From NCBI GenBank assembly GCA_958295745.1, contig OY282370.1, positions 2,640,548 to 2,704,547 on the forward strand: a stretch of DNA of 64,000 nt, read 5' to 3'. Positions 50,146 to 59,131 of the stretch are shown piece by piece. This DNA is from an uncultured Acidimicrobiia bacterium (GTDB lineage: Bacteria; Actinomycetota; Acidimicrobiia; Spongiisociales; Spongiisociaceae). The notes under the pieces were generated by a model. That model ran no database searches. It was not told the DNA's origin and saw nothing but the letters and a program-made list of their open reading frames with translations. The position numbers were made by a program, and so were the translations under genes. Each line of letters begins with the position of its first letter. The first letter of the stretch is position 1.

Positions 50146-53100
50146 GTGAGTAGACCTATGAACCCATTCCCCGAGCCGAAGCCCGAGCTGGCTGTCAACC
50201 GGGGCGGGCGGACGGTGGCCGACTCGCTCAACGGGTTCATCGCCCATGCGGCCGCCGAATTTGTCGGGGGCGCCCGTCTCGACATCGCCACCGCCTACTT
50301 CAACGTGGGCGGCTATTCGCTGCTGGCCGACTCGCTCGATCATGTCACCGGCGCCCGGATCCTGTTGGGTGCGGCGCCTGCACCTCCCGAGAAGCGCCGG
50401 CGTGCGCTGGGTTCGGAGTCGGTCGTTCCGGAGCGGGCGGCCCGGGAACGTATGCGCCGGGCGATGGAAAACCACGAGCGCGATCTCACCGCCGACCGGG
50501 ACCTGATCGGGTTCTCGGCGGAAGCGGACGAGAACGCCCGGCGGCTGGTCGGCTGGCTCCGGTCGGGGGAGGTGGAGGTGCGCCGTCTGGAGGGGCGGTT
50601 CCTGCACGGCAAGGCTTTCCTGGTGAGCGACCGGTCGCACGGCGTGGTGGCCGGGTCGTCCAACTTCACCCGCGCCGGTCTGGCCTCCAACCTGGAGCTG
50701 AACCTGGGCAACTACGCGCCTCACGTGGTGGGGGAGGTGCAGAAGTGGTTCGAAGAGCTGTGGGAGGAGGCGAACGAATACGACCTAGCCGCCCTGTTCG
50801 AAGCCCGTTTCGAGCCGCATCCGCCGCAGCTGATCTACCTGCGGATGCTGTGGGAGCGCTACGGCGCCGAGCTGCAAGAAGAATCCGAAGGAGCCCCGGA
50901 AATCCGCCTCACCAACTTCCAGACCGACGGATTGTGGCGGGCCAAGCGCATCCTGGCCGAGCGCAACGGGGTGCTGGTCGCCGACGAAGTGGGCCTGGGC
51001 AAGACCTACCTGGCCGGAGAGCTCATCCGGGAAGCCGCCATCGGGCGCCGCCAAAAGGTGCTGGTGGTGGCGCCGGCCACCCTGCGCGACGGCCCCTGGC
51101 GGGCCTTCCGGAGCGAGTTCAACCTTCCCATGGAGCTGGTCTCCTACGAGGATCTGACGGGCGACAAGCGTCTTAACAACAAGGCCCAACGGACCAAACT
51201 GGAGGCCCGGGACATCAACAACTATGCGGTGGTGGTAGTCGACGAGGCCCACAACCTGCGCAATCCGGTCACCCAGCGGGCCGAGGCGCTGCGCCGCCTG
51301 CTGGCCGGGTCGCCGCCCAAGAAACTGGTGCTGCTCACCGCCACCCCGGTCAACAACAGCCTATGGGATCTCTACCACCAGCTCGGCTATTTCATACGCA
51401 ACGACGCCGCCTTCGCCGATGTGGGCATCGCCTCGCTGCGGGATCACTTCTCCTCGGCGGTGGCCCTCAACCCCGACGACCTCACCCCGGAGCACCTGTT
51501 CGACGTGCTCGATGCGGTGGCGGTGCGCCGCACCCGCTCGTTCGTCAGGCGCTTCTACCCGAACGACACGGTGACCATCCGGGGGCGGGAAACGGTCATC
51601 ACATTCCCCGCTCCGAGGGTGCGCAAGGTCACCTATGACCTCGATGCGGTGCTGCCGGGGTTCTTCGACCGCTTCGCCGAGGCGCTGGACCCCGGCGAAG
51701 ACGCCGACCCGGAGGAGACTCCCGGGATGCTCACCCTGGCCAGGTATTCACCCTCGCAGTACCGGCGGGACAACGAGGTCGACACATACGAGATACAGCT
51801 GGCCGGATTGCTGAGGTCGGGTCTGCTGAAGCGCTTCGAGTCGTCGCCGCACGCCTTCGCCAACACCTGCGGGCGCATGGCGGAGAGCCACCGAGCCTTC
51901 CTGTCCCTGCTGGCCGAGGGGAGGGTGGCGACGGGGGAGGCCCTGTCGGACTGGATGGCTTCCGACTCCGACGACATAGATGAGGTGGACTCGTTCCTGG
52001 AAAGTCATGCCGAGTCGACCGACGACGCCTCGGAATACGACGCGGAGCGGTTGAGGCGCTGCGTGGAGCGGGACCGCAGGTTGCTGGTCTCGTTCGAGAA
52101 GGAGGCCCGCAAGGTAACCCGCTCCGGCGACCCGACCCTGGCCGAGCTGGTGGAGCAGCTGGCGGACATCGCCGCGGAGGCGGAAGCCGAAGGGATCGGC
52201 GAACGTTCGACCCGCAACCGGCGCAAGGTGTTGATCTTCAGCTACTACACCGACACCGTGGATTGGATATTCGGGCATCTGAAGGAGGCGGTCGAGGCCG
52301 ACCGGCGGCTGGCGCCGTACCGGGGCCGCATCGCCCGCCTCTCGGGATCGACCAAGGAAAAGGAGAAGAAGGAGGTGGTGTGGGGGTTCGCTCCGGAGAC
52401 CGCCGACGCCCCCGAGGGGGAGGACGAGGACCGTTACGACATCGTGGTTACCAGCGACGTGCTCGCCGAGGGTGTGAACCTGCAGCAGGCCCGCCACATC
52501 ATCAACTACGACCTGCCGTGGAACCCGATGAGGCTGGTGCAGCGCCACGGACGCATCGACCGCATCGGCTCCCCTCACTCCGAGGTGTTCATCCGCTGTG
52601 TGTTCCCCGACGCCCGCCTCGACGACCTGCTCAACCTGGAGGAGCGGCTGCGGTACAAGATCAAACAGGCCTCCGCCTCCATCGGCGTGGGGGAGATACT
52701 GCCCGGACAGCAGGGGCGCGACATCGACATCACGGAGACCCGGGAGGAGATCGAACGCCTCCGCCGTGAGGATGCCGCCCTGTTCGAGGTGGGCGGAACG
52801 GCCCGGGGGGCGCTGTCGGGGGAGGAGTACCGCCAGGAGCTGCGACAGGCGGTGGAGCAAGGACGGCGCGGTGATATCGAGCGGCTGCCCTGGGGTTCCG
52901 GGTCGGGGATGGCGGTCCCGTTCCGAGCCGGGGTGAGGGAGGGGCCGGGCTACGTGTTCTGCGTGCGGGTGGCCGACTGGGATCAGGCGCTGTTCCGCTA
53001 TGCGGGGCCCGGCGACGGGGGAGAGCCGGTGTCCGACACGCTGGCCTGCCTGGACCGCGCCCACCCTCCCGGCGGGTGGCAGACGGACAGGGTGCTCGAC

Positions 53101-53526
53101 GAGGACGACTACCGGGGGGCTTTCGACGCCTGGGAGGCCGCCCGCCGGGACGTCGTGGAGAAGTGGAACCATTTGGCGGACAAGGCCAACCTGGAGCCCA
53201 AGGTACAGAAGATGCTGCTCCGGGCCGCCGACATCGTGAGGGAGCACCATCCGGCGAGACTGACCCAGGAGCAGGTGGATCAAGCGGTGGACACCATCTG
53301 CGCCCCCTACCCCCAGCGCACCATCCGCATGTTCCGGGCGGCGGTCAGGAGCAGCGGCGAGCCCCGCAAGCAGGCCGGGGCGGTGCTGGAGGTCATCGAC
53401 AGGTTGGGCCTCGAGCCCTACACGCCGCCCAGCCCGCTGCCCCAGATCACCCCCAGCGATGTCCATCTGGTCTGCTGGATGGCTCTGGTTCCGATGCGGC
53501 CCGTCGGCGCATCCGGGTCGGGATGA
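50146..53526 (+). CDS. PLD-nuclease and SNF2-helicase fusion protein
   Basis: A 1126-residue protein starting at GTG 50146 or ATG 50158. Residues about 25-200 are a phospholipase-D-like nuclease domain with FLHGKAFLV (His, Lys) and GSSNFTRAGL. Residues about 255-830 are an SNF2 helicase: ADEVGLGKTYLAGE near 283, VVVDEAHNLRNP near 365, LLTATPVNNSLWDLY, VTSDVLAEGVNLQQA and QRHGRIDRIGS near 798. Homologues stand beside Eco57I-type methylases in restriction and DISARM-like islands and are thought to cut or remodel unmodified foreign DNA. Only one HKD-like motif is clear, so the nuclease may dimerise. High GC, like native genes, unlike the segment before it. Confidence 0.85.
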   Translation: MSRPMNPFPEPKPELAVNRGGRTVADSLNGFIAHAAAEFVGGARLDIATAYFNVGGYSLLADSLDHVTGARILLGAAPAPPEKRRRALGSESVVPERAARERMRRAMENHERDLTADRDLIGFSAEADENARRLVGWLRSGEVEVRRLEGRFLHGKAFLVSDRSHGVVAGSSNFTRAGLASNLELNLGNYAPHVVGEVQKWFEELWEEANEYDLAALFEARFEPHPPQLIYLRMLWERYGAELQEESEGAPEIRLTNFQTDGLWRAKRILAERNGVLVADEVGLGKTYLAGELIREAAIGRRQKVLVVAPATLRDGPWRAFRSEFNLPMELVSYEDLTGDKRLNNKAQRTKLEARDINNYAVVVVDEAHNLRNPVTQRAEALRRLLAGSPPKKLVLLTATPVNNSLWDLYHQLGYFIRNDAAFADVGIASLRDHFSSAVALNPDDLTPEHLFDVLDAVAVRRTRSFVRRFYPNDTVTIRGRETVITFPAPRVRKVTYDLDAVLPGFFDRFAEALDPGEDADPEETPGMLTLARYSPSQYRRDNEVDTYEIQLAGLLRSGLLKRFESSPHAFANTCGRMAESHRAFLSLLAEGRVATGEALSDWMASDSDDIDEVDSFLESHAESTDDASEYDAERLRRCVERDRRLLVSFEKEARKVTRSGDPTLAELVEQLADIAAEAEAEGIGERSTRNRRKVLIFSYYTDTVDWIFGHLKEAVEADRRLAPYRGRIARLSGSTKEKEKKEVVWGFAPETADAPEGEDEDRYDIVVTSDVLAEGVNLQQARHIINYDLPWNPMRLVQRHGRIDRIGSPHSEVFIRCVFPDARLDDLLNLEERLRYKIKQASASIGVGEILPGQQGRDIDITETREEIERLRREDAALFEVGGTARGALSGEEYRQELRQAVEQGRRGDIERLPWGSGSGMAVPFRAGVREGPGYVFCVRVADWDQALFRYAGPGDGGEPVSDTLACLDRAHPPGGWQTDRVLDEDDYRGAFDAWEAARRDVVEKWNHLADKANLEPKVQKMLLRAADIVREHHPARLTQEQVDQAVDTICAPYPQRTIRMFRAAVRSSGEPRKQAGAVLEVIDRLGLEPYTPPSPLPQITPSDVHLVCWMALVPMRPVGASGSG

Positions 53527-53628
53527 CCCTGCAAGGGCGGTCTGCCATGACGGGGCGTTGAGCGAAGCCCTCTCGACATGAGCGCCCCCGGCGGATCGAG
53601 AGTGCTATCTATAAAATATGTATAAACT

Positions 53629-53647
53629 AACTATAGAATCTATAGTT
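53629..53647. promoter_or_regulatory. 19-bp palindromic operator before the Fic gene
   Basis: AACTATAGAATCTATAGTT is a perfect inverted repeat (9+1+9), 18 bases before the Fic ATG. A strongly AT-rich stretch with TATAAA and TATAGA elements precedes it, so the operator overlaps the promoter. Autoregulation is likely. Confidence 0.65.
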
Positions 53648-53665
53648 AAGGGGTAGGAGGAAGCC

Positions 53666-55006
53666 ATGCGCAAACCCCGTCGAGCTCCCCGCGTCGGAGA
53701 TATCCTACAGGAGGTCGAGGGTGATCGTATCACCGAGATCCTTCTGGAAGGCGGGATGGGGCCCGCTCCCGGGGGGCGTTACTATCACTGGGAAGAGCTC
53801 CGTTTCCACCCGCCCCCGGAGGGGCTCTCGACCGAGGAGTGGTGGCTTGGCATCAAGCTTTCGCGCATGCAGGGGCGGAGGCTGCTTCCTTTCGCCGACG
53901 TTCGAGGGCGTCCCTTCAGCTACGTGTTGACCGACGAGGTGTACGCCCTTCTGCACCAGATCGACCAGCAAGCCGCCGGGCGCATCGGGTTGCCGGAAAA
54001 CGTGGTCGGCTCCCGAGACCGGCACCGCTACGTGGTGTCGAGCCTGATGGAGGAGGCGATCACTTCCAGCCTTCTCGAAGGGGCCGCCACCACCCGCCGC
54101 GAGGCCAGACAGTTGCTCCGCTCGGGCAAACCTCCAAGCACGACCGCCGAGCGAATGGTGGTAAACAATTATTTGACTATGCAAAACATCCGTCACGACC
54201 ACCAAATCCCGTTGACAATTGAAGCTGTATTGGGTATCCACCGAGTGGTGACCGAAGGAACCCTGGAACGACCGCAAGACGCCGGACGCATGCAGCTGCC
54301 CGGAGAGAAACGGATAGACGTAGGCCCGGATAATGAACCAGATGTCGTGTATCACACACCGCCGCCCGCCGAAGAGCTGCCCGAGCGGATGGAGACGCTC
54401 GTGGCGTTCGCCAACGGGGAACCGCCCGAACCCTTCGTGCATCCGGTGGTGCGGGCCGTAGCCCTCCATTTCTACCTGGCCTATCTACATCCCTTCACCG
54501 ACGGGAACGGGCGGACGGCGCGGGCCTTGTTCTACCGCTCGCTGCTGCGGCAGGAGTATTGGTTGGCCGAATACCTGTCTATCTCCCGGCTGCTCTACCG
54601 GGCGCCCGCCCAATATGGAAGAGCCTTCCTCTACACGGAGACCGACGAGGCCGACTTCACCTACTTCCTCCTCCACCAGCTGGACATCCTCCGCAGATCC
54701 ATCGAGGATCTGTGGCGGTACATAGAGGGCAAAGCCGCCGAGGTGCGCAGGACAGAGCAGGCGCTGCGCGGCAGCCGGGCCTTCAACCACCGGCAGATCG
54801 ACCTGTTGAGCAGCGCCCTGCGGCGGCCCGACGAGGTGTACACCATCAAGTCGCACAAGAACACCCACGGCGTTACCTACCCCACCGCCCACAGCGACCT
54901 GAAAGAACTGTGCGAACAAGGACTGCTGGAGCGCCGCAAGGCGGGCCGGGAATACCGGTTCTATCCGGCGGTGGAACGGCTTCAGGAGCTGTTCGACGGC
55001 GCATAG
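53666..55006 (+). CDS. Fic family protein with DUF4172-like N-terminus
   Basis: A 446-residue Fic protein. The catalytic motif HPFTDGNGRTAR lies near 274-285, and SSLLEGAATTRREAR (about 133-147) carries the inhibitory Glu of the helix that restrains it. An N-terminal extension of about 120 residues and a C-terminal winged-helix domain (VTYPTAHSDLKELCEQGLL) frame the core. It would AMPylate a protein target. AGGAGG lies seven bases before the ATG and a palindromic operator directly upstream. It follows the helicase by 140 bases, and its position suggests a place in the defence island, though it may be independent. Confidence 0.85.
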   Translation: MRKPRRAPRVGDILQEVEGDRITEILLEGGMGPAPGGRYYHWEELRFHPPPEGLSTEEWWLGIKLSRMQGRRLLPFADVRGRPFSYVLTDEVYALLHQIDQQAAGRIGLPENVVGSRDRHRYVVSSLMEEAITSSLLEGAATTRREARQLLRSGKPPSTTAERMVVNNYLTMQNIRHDHQIPLTIEAVLGIHRVVTEGTLERPQDAGRMQLPGEKRIDVGPDNEPDVVYHTPPPAEELPERMETLVAFANGEPPEPFVHPVVRAVALHFYLAYLHPFTDGNGRTARALFYRSLLRQEYWLAEYLSISRLLYRAPAQYGRAFLYTETDEADFTYFLLHQLDILRRSIEDLWRYIEGKAAEVRRTEQALRGSRAFNHRQIDLLSSALRRPDEVYTIKSHKNTHGVTYPTAHSDLKELCEQGLLERRKAGREYRFYPAVERLQELFDGA

Positions 55007-55235
55007 GGGACGGTCGCTCAGGGCTGCGGGTCGGTATCGTCGGGCGGTGGGATGGCTCCCCGTGGCGCTCCTCACCTTTCGGAGAAGCCCGGTGCTCGGA
55101 TCACGCCCCCGACCTTTTACCCTCCGCGGCGCAGCCGTCCTCGAGAATCGCTCGACCGCCCTGCGAGCCTCCCCGCAGGAGCGATCATCTCGTACTGATT
55201 CCTGAGCACGGCAGCAACATGCGGTACGGGCAGAG

Positions 55236-55303
55236 GCCGGTCCCCGACCTCGGGGCCCTCATGTTTGCTTATCCGGCGCCGCGACGGTGAGCGGCAGGTG
55301 GAC
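55236..55303 (+). repeat. repeat A, about 68 bp
   Basis: Begins GCCGGTCCCCGA and ends GGCAGGTGGAC. It is similar to repeat B at 55724-55785, with small differences. Between repeat A and the following GAATATAA sequence lies an extra 140 bp containing the duplicated helicase fragment. Confidence 0.6.
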
Positions 55304-55409
55304 ACCATCTGCGCCCCCTACCCCCAGCGCACCATCCGCATGTTCCGGGCGGCGGTCAGGAGCAGCGAAGAGCCCCGCGAGCAGGCCGGGGCGGTGCTTG
55401 ACGTCTCCA
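55297..55409 (+). pseudogene. duplicated fragment of the helicase 3' end
   Basis: 71 bases (55297-55367) are identical to 53286-53356 inside the helicase gene and the next 40 differ at only a few positions. It codes DTICAPYPQRTIRMFRAAVR in the right frame but has no start or context. It is a recent copy of the helicase C-terminal region placed 2 kb downstream. Confidence 0.85.
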
Positions 55410-55424
55410 TCCCGTTGTAGCCGG

Positions 55425-55453
55425 TTCTGATAATCCTCAGTATGGAATATAAT
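55425..55453 (+). promoter_or_regulatory. promoter with consensus -10
   Basis: TTCTGA, 17 bases, then TATAAT at 55448-55453. It would drive the 42-residue gene at 55515. A hairpin GATGGGC-ttctt-GCCCATC (55474-55492) lies between promoter and start codon and could control it. Confidence 0.45.
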
Positions 55454-55514
55454 GACAGGCTTGTAAGCATCGTGATGGGCTTCTTGCCCATCCTGGTCAA
55501 AGAAAGGATTGCTT

Positions 55515-55643
55515 ATGGCAGACAGAAGAGCCGGTCGCATTCCCCACGTGCGGGAAGACGGAGGCGGCAAGCAGCCACGTAGCCGGAACAAAGACGGTAG
55601 GTGGCGCAAGAAGCGGTCTGACGCTGGTAAGAAGCGAAAGTGA
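55515..55643 (+). CDS. 42-residue basic protein
   Basis: A short frame starting ATG with AAAGG nine bases before. It encodes MADRRAGRIPHVREDGGGKQ followed by a run rich in Arg and Lys (RKKRSDAGKKRK) at the end. It has a promoter with a consensus -10 and a hairpin in its leader. Such peptides often bind RNA or the ribosome, but no family is recognised. It resembles, in composition only, the basic protein at 36685-36906. Confidence 0.5.
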   Translation: MADRRAGRIPHVREDGGGKQPRSRNKDGRWRKKRSDAGKKRK

Positions 55644-55723
55644 GTGCTTTTCTGCCGATGACCTAGTCAGACACGGTAGACGGGGACCGGAGCAACGGAC
55701 GGTTCGATATCGTCAGGCGGTGG

Positions 55724-55785
55724 GCCGGTCCCCGATGCCGGCATGCTTGCTTCTCTGGTGCCGCGGCGGTGAGTGGCAGGTGGAC
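55724..55785 (+). repeat. repeat B, about 62 bp
   Basis: Second copy of the repeat at 55236-55303, followed directly by GACATAGAATATAAC where copy A has the inserted helicase fragment. It shows the ancestral state of the junction or a deletion. Confidence 0.55.
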
Positions 55786-55832
55786 GACATAGAATATAAC
55801 GCACCCGTTTCTTCCTGACGCAGGCCGACTGC

Positions 55833-56249
55833 CTATCGGGGAACATAGACAAGCACATGTCGGCCGGTTGCTTCTTCGAGGTCCATGACCTCTGCGCCGA
55901 AGGGGGTAAGGGCGAGGCCCGCCAGCTTGAAGTGGGCCACCCCGAACGGGATGCCGATGACGGTGATCATGAACAGGACGCCGGCCAGCGCATGCACGAC
56001 CGCCAACCACAGGCCGGCCAGCAATATCCACAAGACATTGCCCAGGCAGGACGCCGCCGCCGAGCCGTCCATCCGCTGGACCACCACCCGCCCGAACGGC
56101 CACAGGGCGTACCCGGCCAGCTTGAAGGCCTGAACCCCGAAGGGGATCGTGACGATCAGCACGAACATGATGAGCCCTGCGGCCCAGTACCCGACCGCCA
56201 GCCAGATACCGCTCAGCAACAGCCACAGGACGTTTCCGATCAGCCGCAT
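55833..56249 (-). CDS. yccF: YccF domain membrane protein
   Basis: 138 residues from ATG 56249, preferred because AAAGGAG lies four bases before it; a longer frame of 20 codons upstream is less likely. Two tandem YccF-like repeats are visible: RLIGNVLWLLLSGIWLAVGY with IPFGVQAFKLAGYALWPFGR, then GNVLWILLAGLWLAVVHALA with IPFGVAHFKLAGLALTPFG. Four membrane helices result. The function of the family is unknown; it is an inner-membrane protein. Single gene on the minus strand. Confidence 0.85.
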   Translation of the reverse strand: MRLIGNVLWLLLSGIWLAVGYWAAGLIMFVLIVTIPFGVQAFKLAGYALWPFGRVVVQRMDGSAAASCLGNVLWILLAGLWLAVVHALAGVLFMITVIGIPFGVAHFKLAGLALTPFGAEVMDLEEATGRHVLVYVPR

Positions 56250-56329
56250 GGGACTCCTTTCCGAGACGCCGACTGCACGATTACCCAGTATGGGCGGGGG
56301 GTGTGACATCTTTCCCCGTCGAGGCGGGT

Positions 56330-56839
56330 TCAGTTCTCCTCGGCGTCGGGTGCGGCCGGTTTGGCGGGGGCGGGGATCAGCAGCACCGGGCGCCTAGAGG
56401 CGGCGGCCACCTTCATGGAGATGCTGGTCCAGGTCGATTCTTCGAACAGGCGGCGGGTGGTGCCCAGCATTATGATGTCGGCCTCGAGCCGATCGGCGGC
56501 GGCTACGATCGCCTCCGCCGCGTCGTCCCCCTCCACGAACACCGTGGCCGGCTCCATGCGGCGGTTCTCCAAGGCGGCAACCACCGGCGCCACCATCTTC
56601 GAACCCCGCTCCTCCACGTACCGGTCGATCTCGCTGAGGGTGCGGGAGGGCGGCGGGGGTTCCCCTTCGTCGGAGTCGAAGGGGCGCCAGTCATCGGGAC
56701 CCAGTTCGCCCATAAACTCGCAGGGGGCCTGGGTCACGTTCATCACCGTCACCCGGCCTTCGGGGCCGGCCAATACCTCCGTGAGTCGGGCGACCGGTTC
56801 CGGCGGCAACACTCCGGCGGTTGCTACGAGTACGTGCAT
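56330..56839 (-). CDS. universal stress protein (UspA-like)
   Basis: About 169 residues from ATG 56839 (an in-frame TTG lies four codons upstream). The UspA fold is shown by MHVLVATAG at the start, a central DAAEAIVAAADRLEADIIML helix-strand unit, and TSISMKVAAASRRPVLLIPA at the end, where the ATP-binding G-x2-G-x9-G-S pattern is degenerate. It probably binds nucleotide weakly or not at all. It may respond to stress; no target is evident. Minus strand, close to the YccF gene. Confidence 0.75.
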   Translation of the reverse strand: MHVLVATAGVLPPEPVARLTEVLAGPEGRVTVMNVTQAPCEFMGELGPDDWRPFDSDEGEPPPPSRTLSEIDRYVEERGSKMVAPVVAALENRRMEPATVFVEGDDAAEAIVAAADRLEADIIMLGTTRRLFEESTWTSISMKVAAASRRPVLLIPAPAKPAAPDAEEN

Positions 56840-57584
56840 TTGCTCGGACAATCTACTAGGAGAGTGCGAAAACAGGGCGGGATATCGGCCTGTACATGCG
56901 GATACATGCGGAACCTGTCGGGTATGGCGGCAGATTTCTGTGCCTGATCGAACGAAATGAAATCGGTGAATGATCAGATTCGGAGGCGGCGGCCTTGGAC
57001 AGTGTTTCCTCAGGATGCCGGTGGAGAACCCAGAGGCGCCGGTCCTGTTGCACTGCGGGGTAATATATCGTCCCTACAAGGAGCAGAAAGGAAAGCGGTT
57101 CCACCCGCCCTTACGCCCCCTTTTTCGCGTTCTGACCGCGAAAACTCCCGGCTTCGCCGGGTCCCCCGCCCCCGCCGCCACCATTCCACCGTCTTCGGGC
57201 TGCCGCGGGCGTGTTCACCCGGGCCGTGCCCCTTGTGTCTCGGCACAGCTAGGTTGCCGTCCCCTTCGATGATGGGCCGCCGTTGCCGAATGCTCCGGCG
57301 GGGACCCGGTGAGGGGTCGGTCGATGATCACCGCAGTCCGGAACAGCGATGATGTTTGTGTTGGTCTAGATTGTCTGGAGTATACGGTATGGGTGTGACA
57401 TCGTCAAGACCCTTGTTGGCAGCGGTCATCGTCTGCGGAGGCCTTGCTGTCCCGAACAGGGTCAGGGCCGCGGGGTCTGCGAACCGGACGGGCTCCGCAC
57501 CGGGGGTTGGCCGGGTACCCTCCGTTGTGCGCTGCCGGGCATGTGCAGTGTGCTCGCAGAAGTTTTCCCGAGCGAGGAGGAGGA
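56840..57584. other. 745-bp gap with a dispersed GC-rich repeat
   Basis: No convincing gene. It includes a copy of the CGCGAAAA repeat (57137-57144 and its C-rich tail) whose surroundings, including a GTATAC and a TGTGACA element further right, resemble the inverse region around 28790-29150. TTTTTCGCGTTCT just before the repeat also occurs near 437. Confidence 0.5.
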
Positions 57585-58088
57585 ATGGTCGGACCGGCGG
57601 TCATCAACCGGGTCACGTGGATGATCCCCAACGCATTGGCCCTCATCGGGTCCCGGTCCGGCGATGAATGGAACGGCATGACGGCTTCGTGGATCACCCA
57701 GCTGTCCATGGAACCGGTCATCATCGGGGTCGGAGTGGACAACCATGCCGTTACCCATCGGCTTATCTCCGAAGGGGGCGCATTCAGCGTGAATCTTTGG
57801 TCGCCGGACGACACCAGGGTGTTCGTCAAGTTCTCCAAACCGGCCGCCAAGGAGGGGATGGCCCTCAACGGCCGTCCGATCAGGGAAGGGGTCACCGGCG
57901 TTCCGATCTTCGAGGAGGCGGCGGCGTGGATGGAATGCGAGGTCCGCCGGGCTATCGACTTCGGCACCCACACGCTCTTCGCCGGGGAGCTGACGGCGGC
58001 CGGCGCCGTCGAAGACTCCGGACGGGTTGCATGGATGGGCGACACCAGGATGAAGTACGGCGGTGTCCGGCGGGGCGGTCACCGATGA
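57585..58088 (+). CDS. flavin reductase-like FMN-binding protein
   Basis: 167 residues from ATG 57585 with GAGGAGGAGG directly upstream. The split-barrel flavin reductase pattern is present: GSRSGDEWNGMTASWITQLS (FMN loop), EPVIIGVGVDNHAVTHRLIS and FSVNLWSPD. The family supplies reduced FMN to monooxygenases or works alone. No monooxygenase gene is adjacent; an SDR gene follows after 69 bases on the same strand. The oxidised substrate partner is unknown. Confidence 0.8.
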   Translation: MVGPAVINRVTWMIPNALALIGSRSGDEWNGMTASWITQLSMEPVIIGVGVDNHAVTHRLISEGGAFSVNLWSPDDTRVFVKFSKPAAKEGMALNGRPIREGVTGVPIFEEAAAWMECEVRRAIDFGTHTLFAGELTAAGAVEDSGRVAWMGDTRMKYGGVRRGGHR

Positions 58089-58157
58089 GGCGGAGCGAGC
58101 CGGCATGCTATTGGGGGGCGGCGGGCGCGGGCGGCGGGTTCGTACTGAAGGTGAGGG

Positions 58158-58916
58158 ATGGACGTCCGCCTCGACGGTAAGGCCGCGGTGGTTACCGGCG
58201 CCTCTAGGGGGATAGGGGAGGCGGTGGCGGCGGGTTTCCTGGCCGCGGGTGCTAGCGGGGTGGTGATCACCGGGCGTCGGGCCGAGAACCTCGAAGCTGC
58301 GGCGGCCCGTTTGTCCGACCCGGACCGGGTGGCCGCGGTTGCGGCTAGGGCCGATACCGAGGAGGGGGCGGCGGCCGCCGTCGAAACGGCTCTCGACCGG
58401 TTCGGGTCCTGCGACATCCTGGTCAACAACGCCGCCACCAACCCGGCCTACGGGCCGCTGATGGAGGTCGATCTGGGGGCCTTGGGGCGGACCTGGGATG
58501 TCAACCTGCTCGGCCCGCTCCTGTACGCGAGGGCCGCCTGGAACGGATGGATGATGGAACACGGCGGCGTGATCTGCAACAACGCCTCCGTGGGCGGGCG
58601 GCTCCCAGCTCGGGGTCTGGGCGCCTACGACATCTCCAAGGCCGGCCTGATCCACATGACCCGGCACCTGGCCTCGGAATTGGCCCCGGCGGTGCGGGTG
58701 GTGGGCGTGGCGCCCGGGGTGGTGAGGACCCGTTTCTCCCGGTTGCTGTGGGAGGACGAGGAGGCCGCCGCCTCGTATCACCCGCTCGGACGGATCGGCG
58801 AGCCGGTTGACGTCGCCGAGGCGGTGGTGTTCCTCTGCTCCGACCGGGCGTCGTGGATCACCGGAGCCACCCTGGACGTGGACGGCGGCATCGTCAACGC
58901 TTCGATATACGTGTAA
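58158..58916 (+). CDS. short-chain dehydrogenase/reductase
   Basis: A 252-residue classical SDR. It shows [16 protein letters not shown] (cofactor glycine motif), [34 protein letters not shown] in part (catalytic Ser, Tyr near 157, Lys) and a final [11 protein letters not shown] after the second strand suggests NADPH. It oxidises or reduces an alcohol or ketone group; the substrate is not readable. The ATG lies 69 bases after the flavin reductase gene and may share its transcript. Confidence 0.85.
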   Translation: MDVRLDGKAAVVTGASRGIGEAVAAGFLAAGASGVVITGRRAENLEAAAARLSDPDRVAAVAARADTEEGAAAAVETALDRFGSCDILVNNAATNPAYGPLMEVDLGALGRTWDVNLLGPLLYARAAWNGWMMEHGGVICNNASVGGRLPARGLGAYDISKAGLIHMTRHLASELAPAVRVVGVAPGVVRTRFSRLLWEDEEAAASYHPLGRIGEPVDVAEAVVFLCSDRASWITGATLDVDGGIVNASIYV

Positions 58917-59131
58917 GGGTCGGATAGCGGCGGTGGGGTGGATCCGCCAGGGGAGATTCGCCGAGGCGGAACCCTGCTGGATCTCCCCCTGTGGCTTACC
59001 GGGCCGGGCAACTCGCCGCCCACTCGCCAACATCCAACCGGCGACCCTTCCCCCCTAGAACTCAAAATATCCTACACTTCCTGTGATGGATGCTACCCTT
59101 ACACATTCCTATCAACAAAAAAGGAGTTGAA

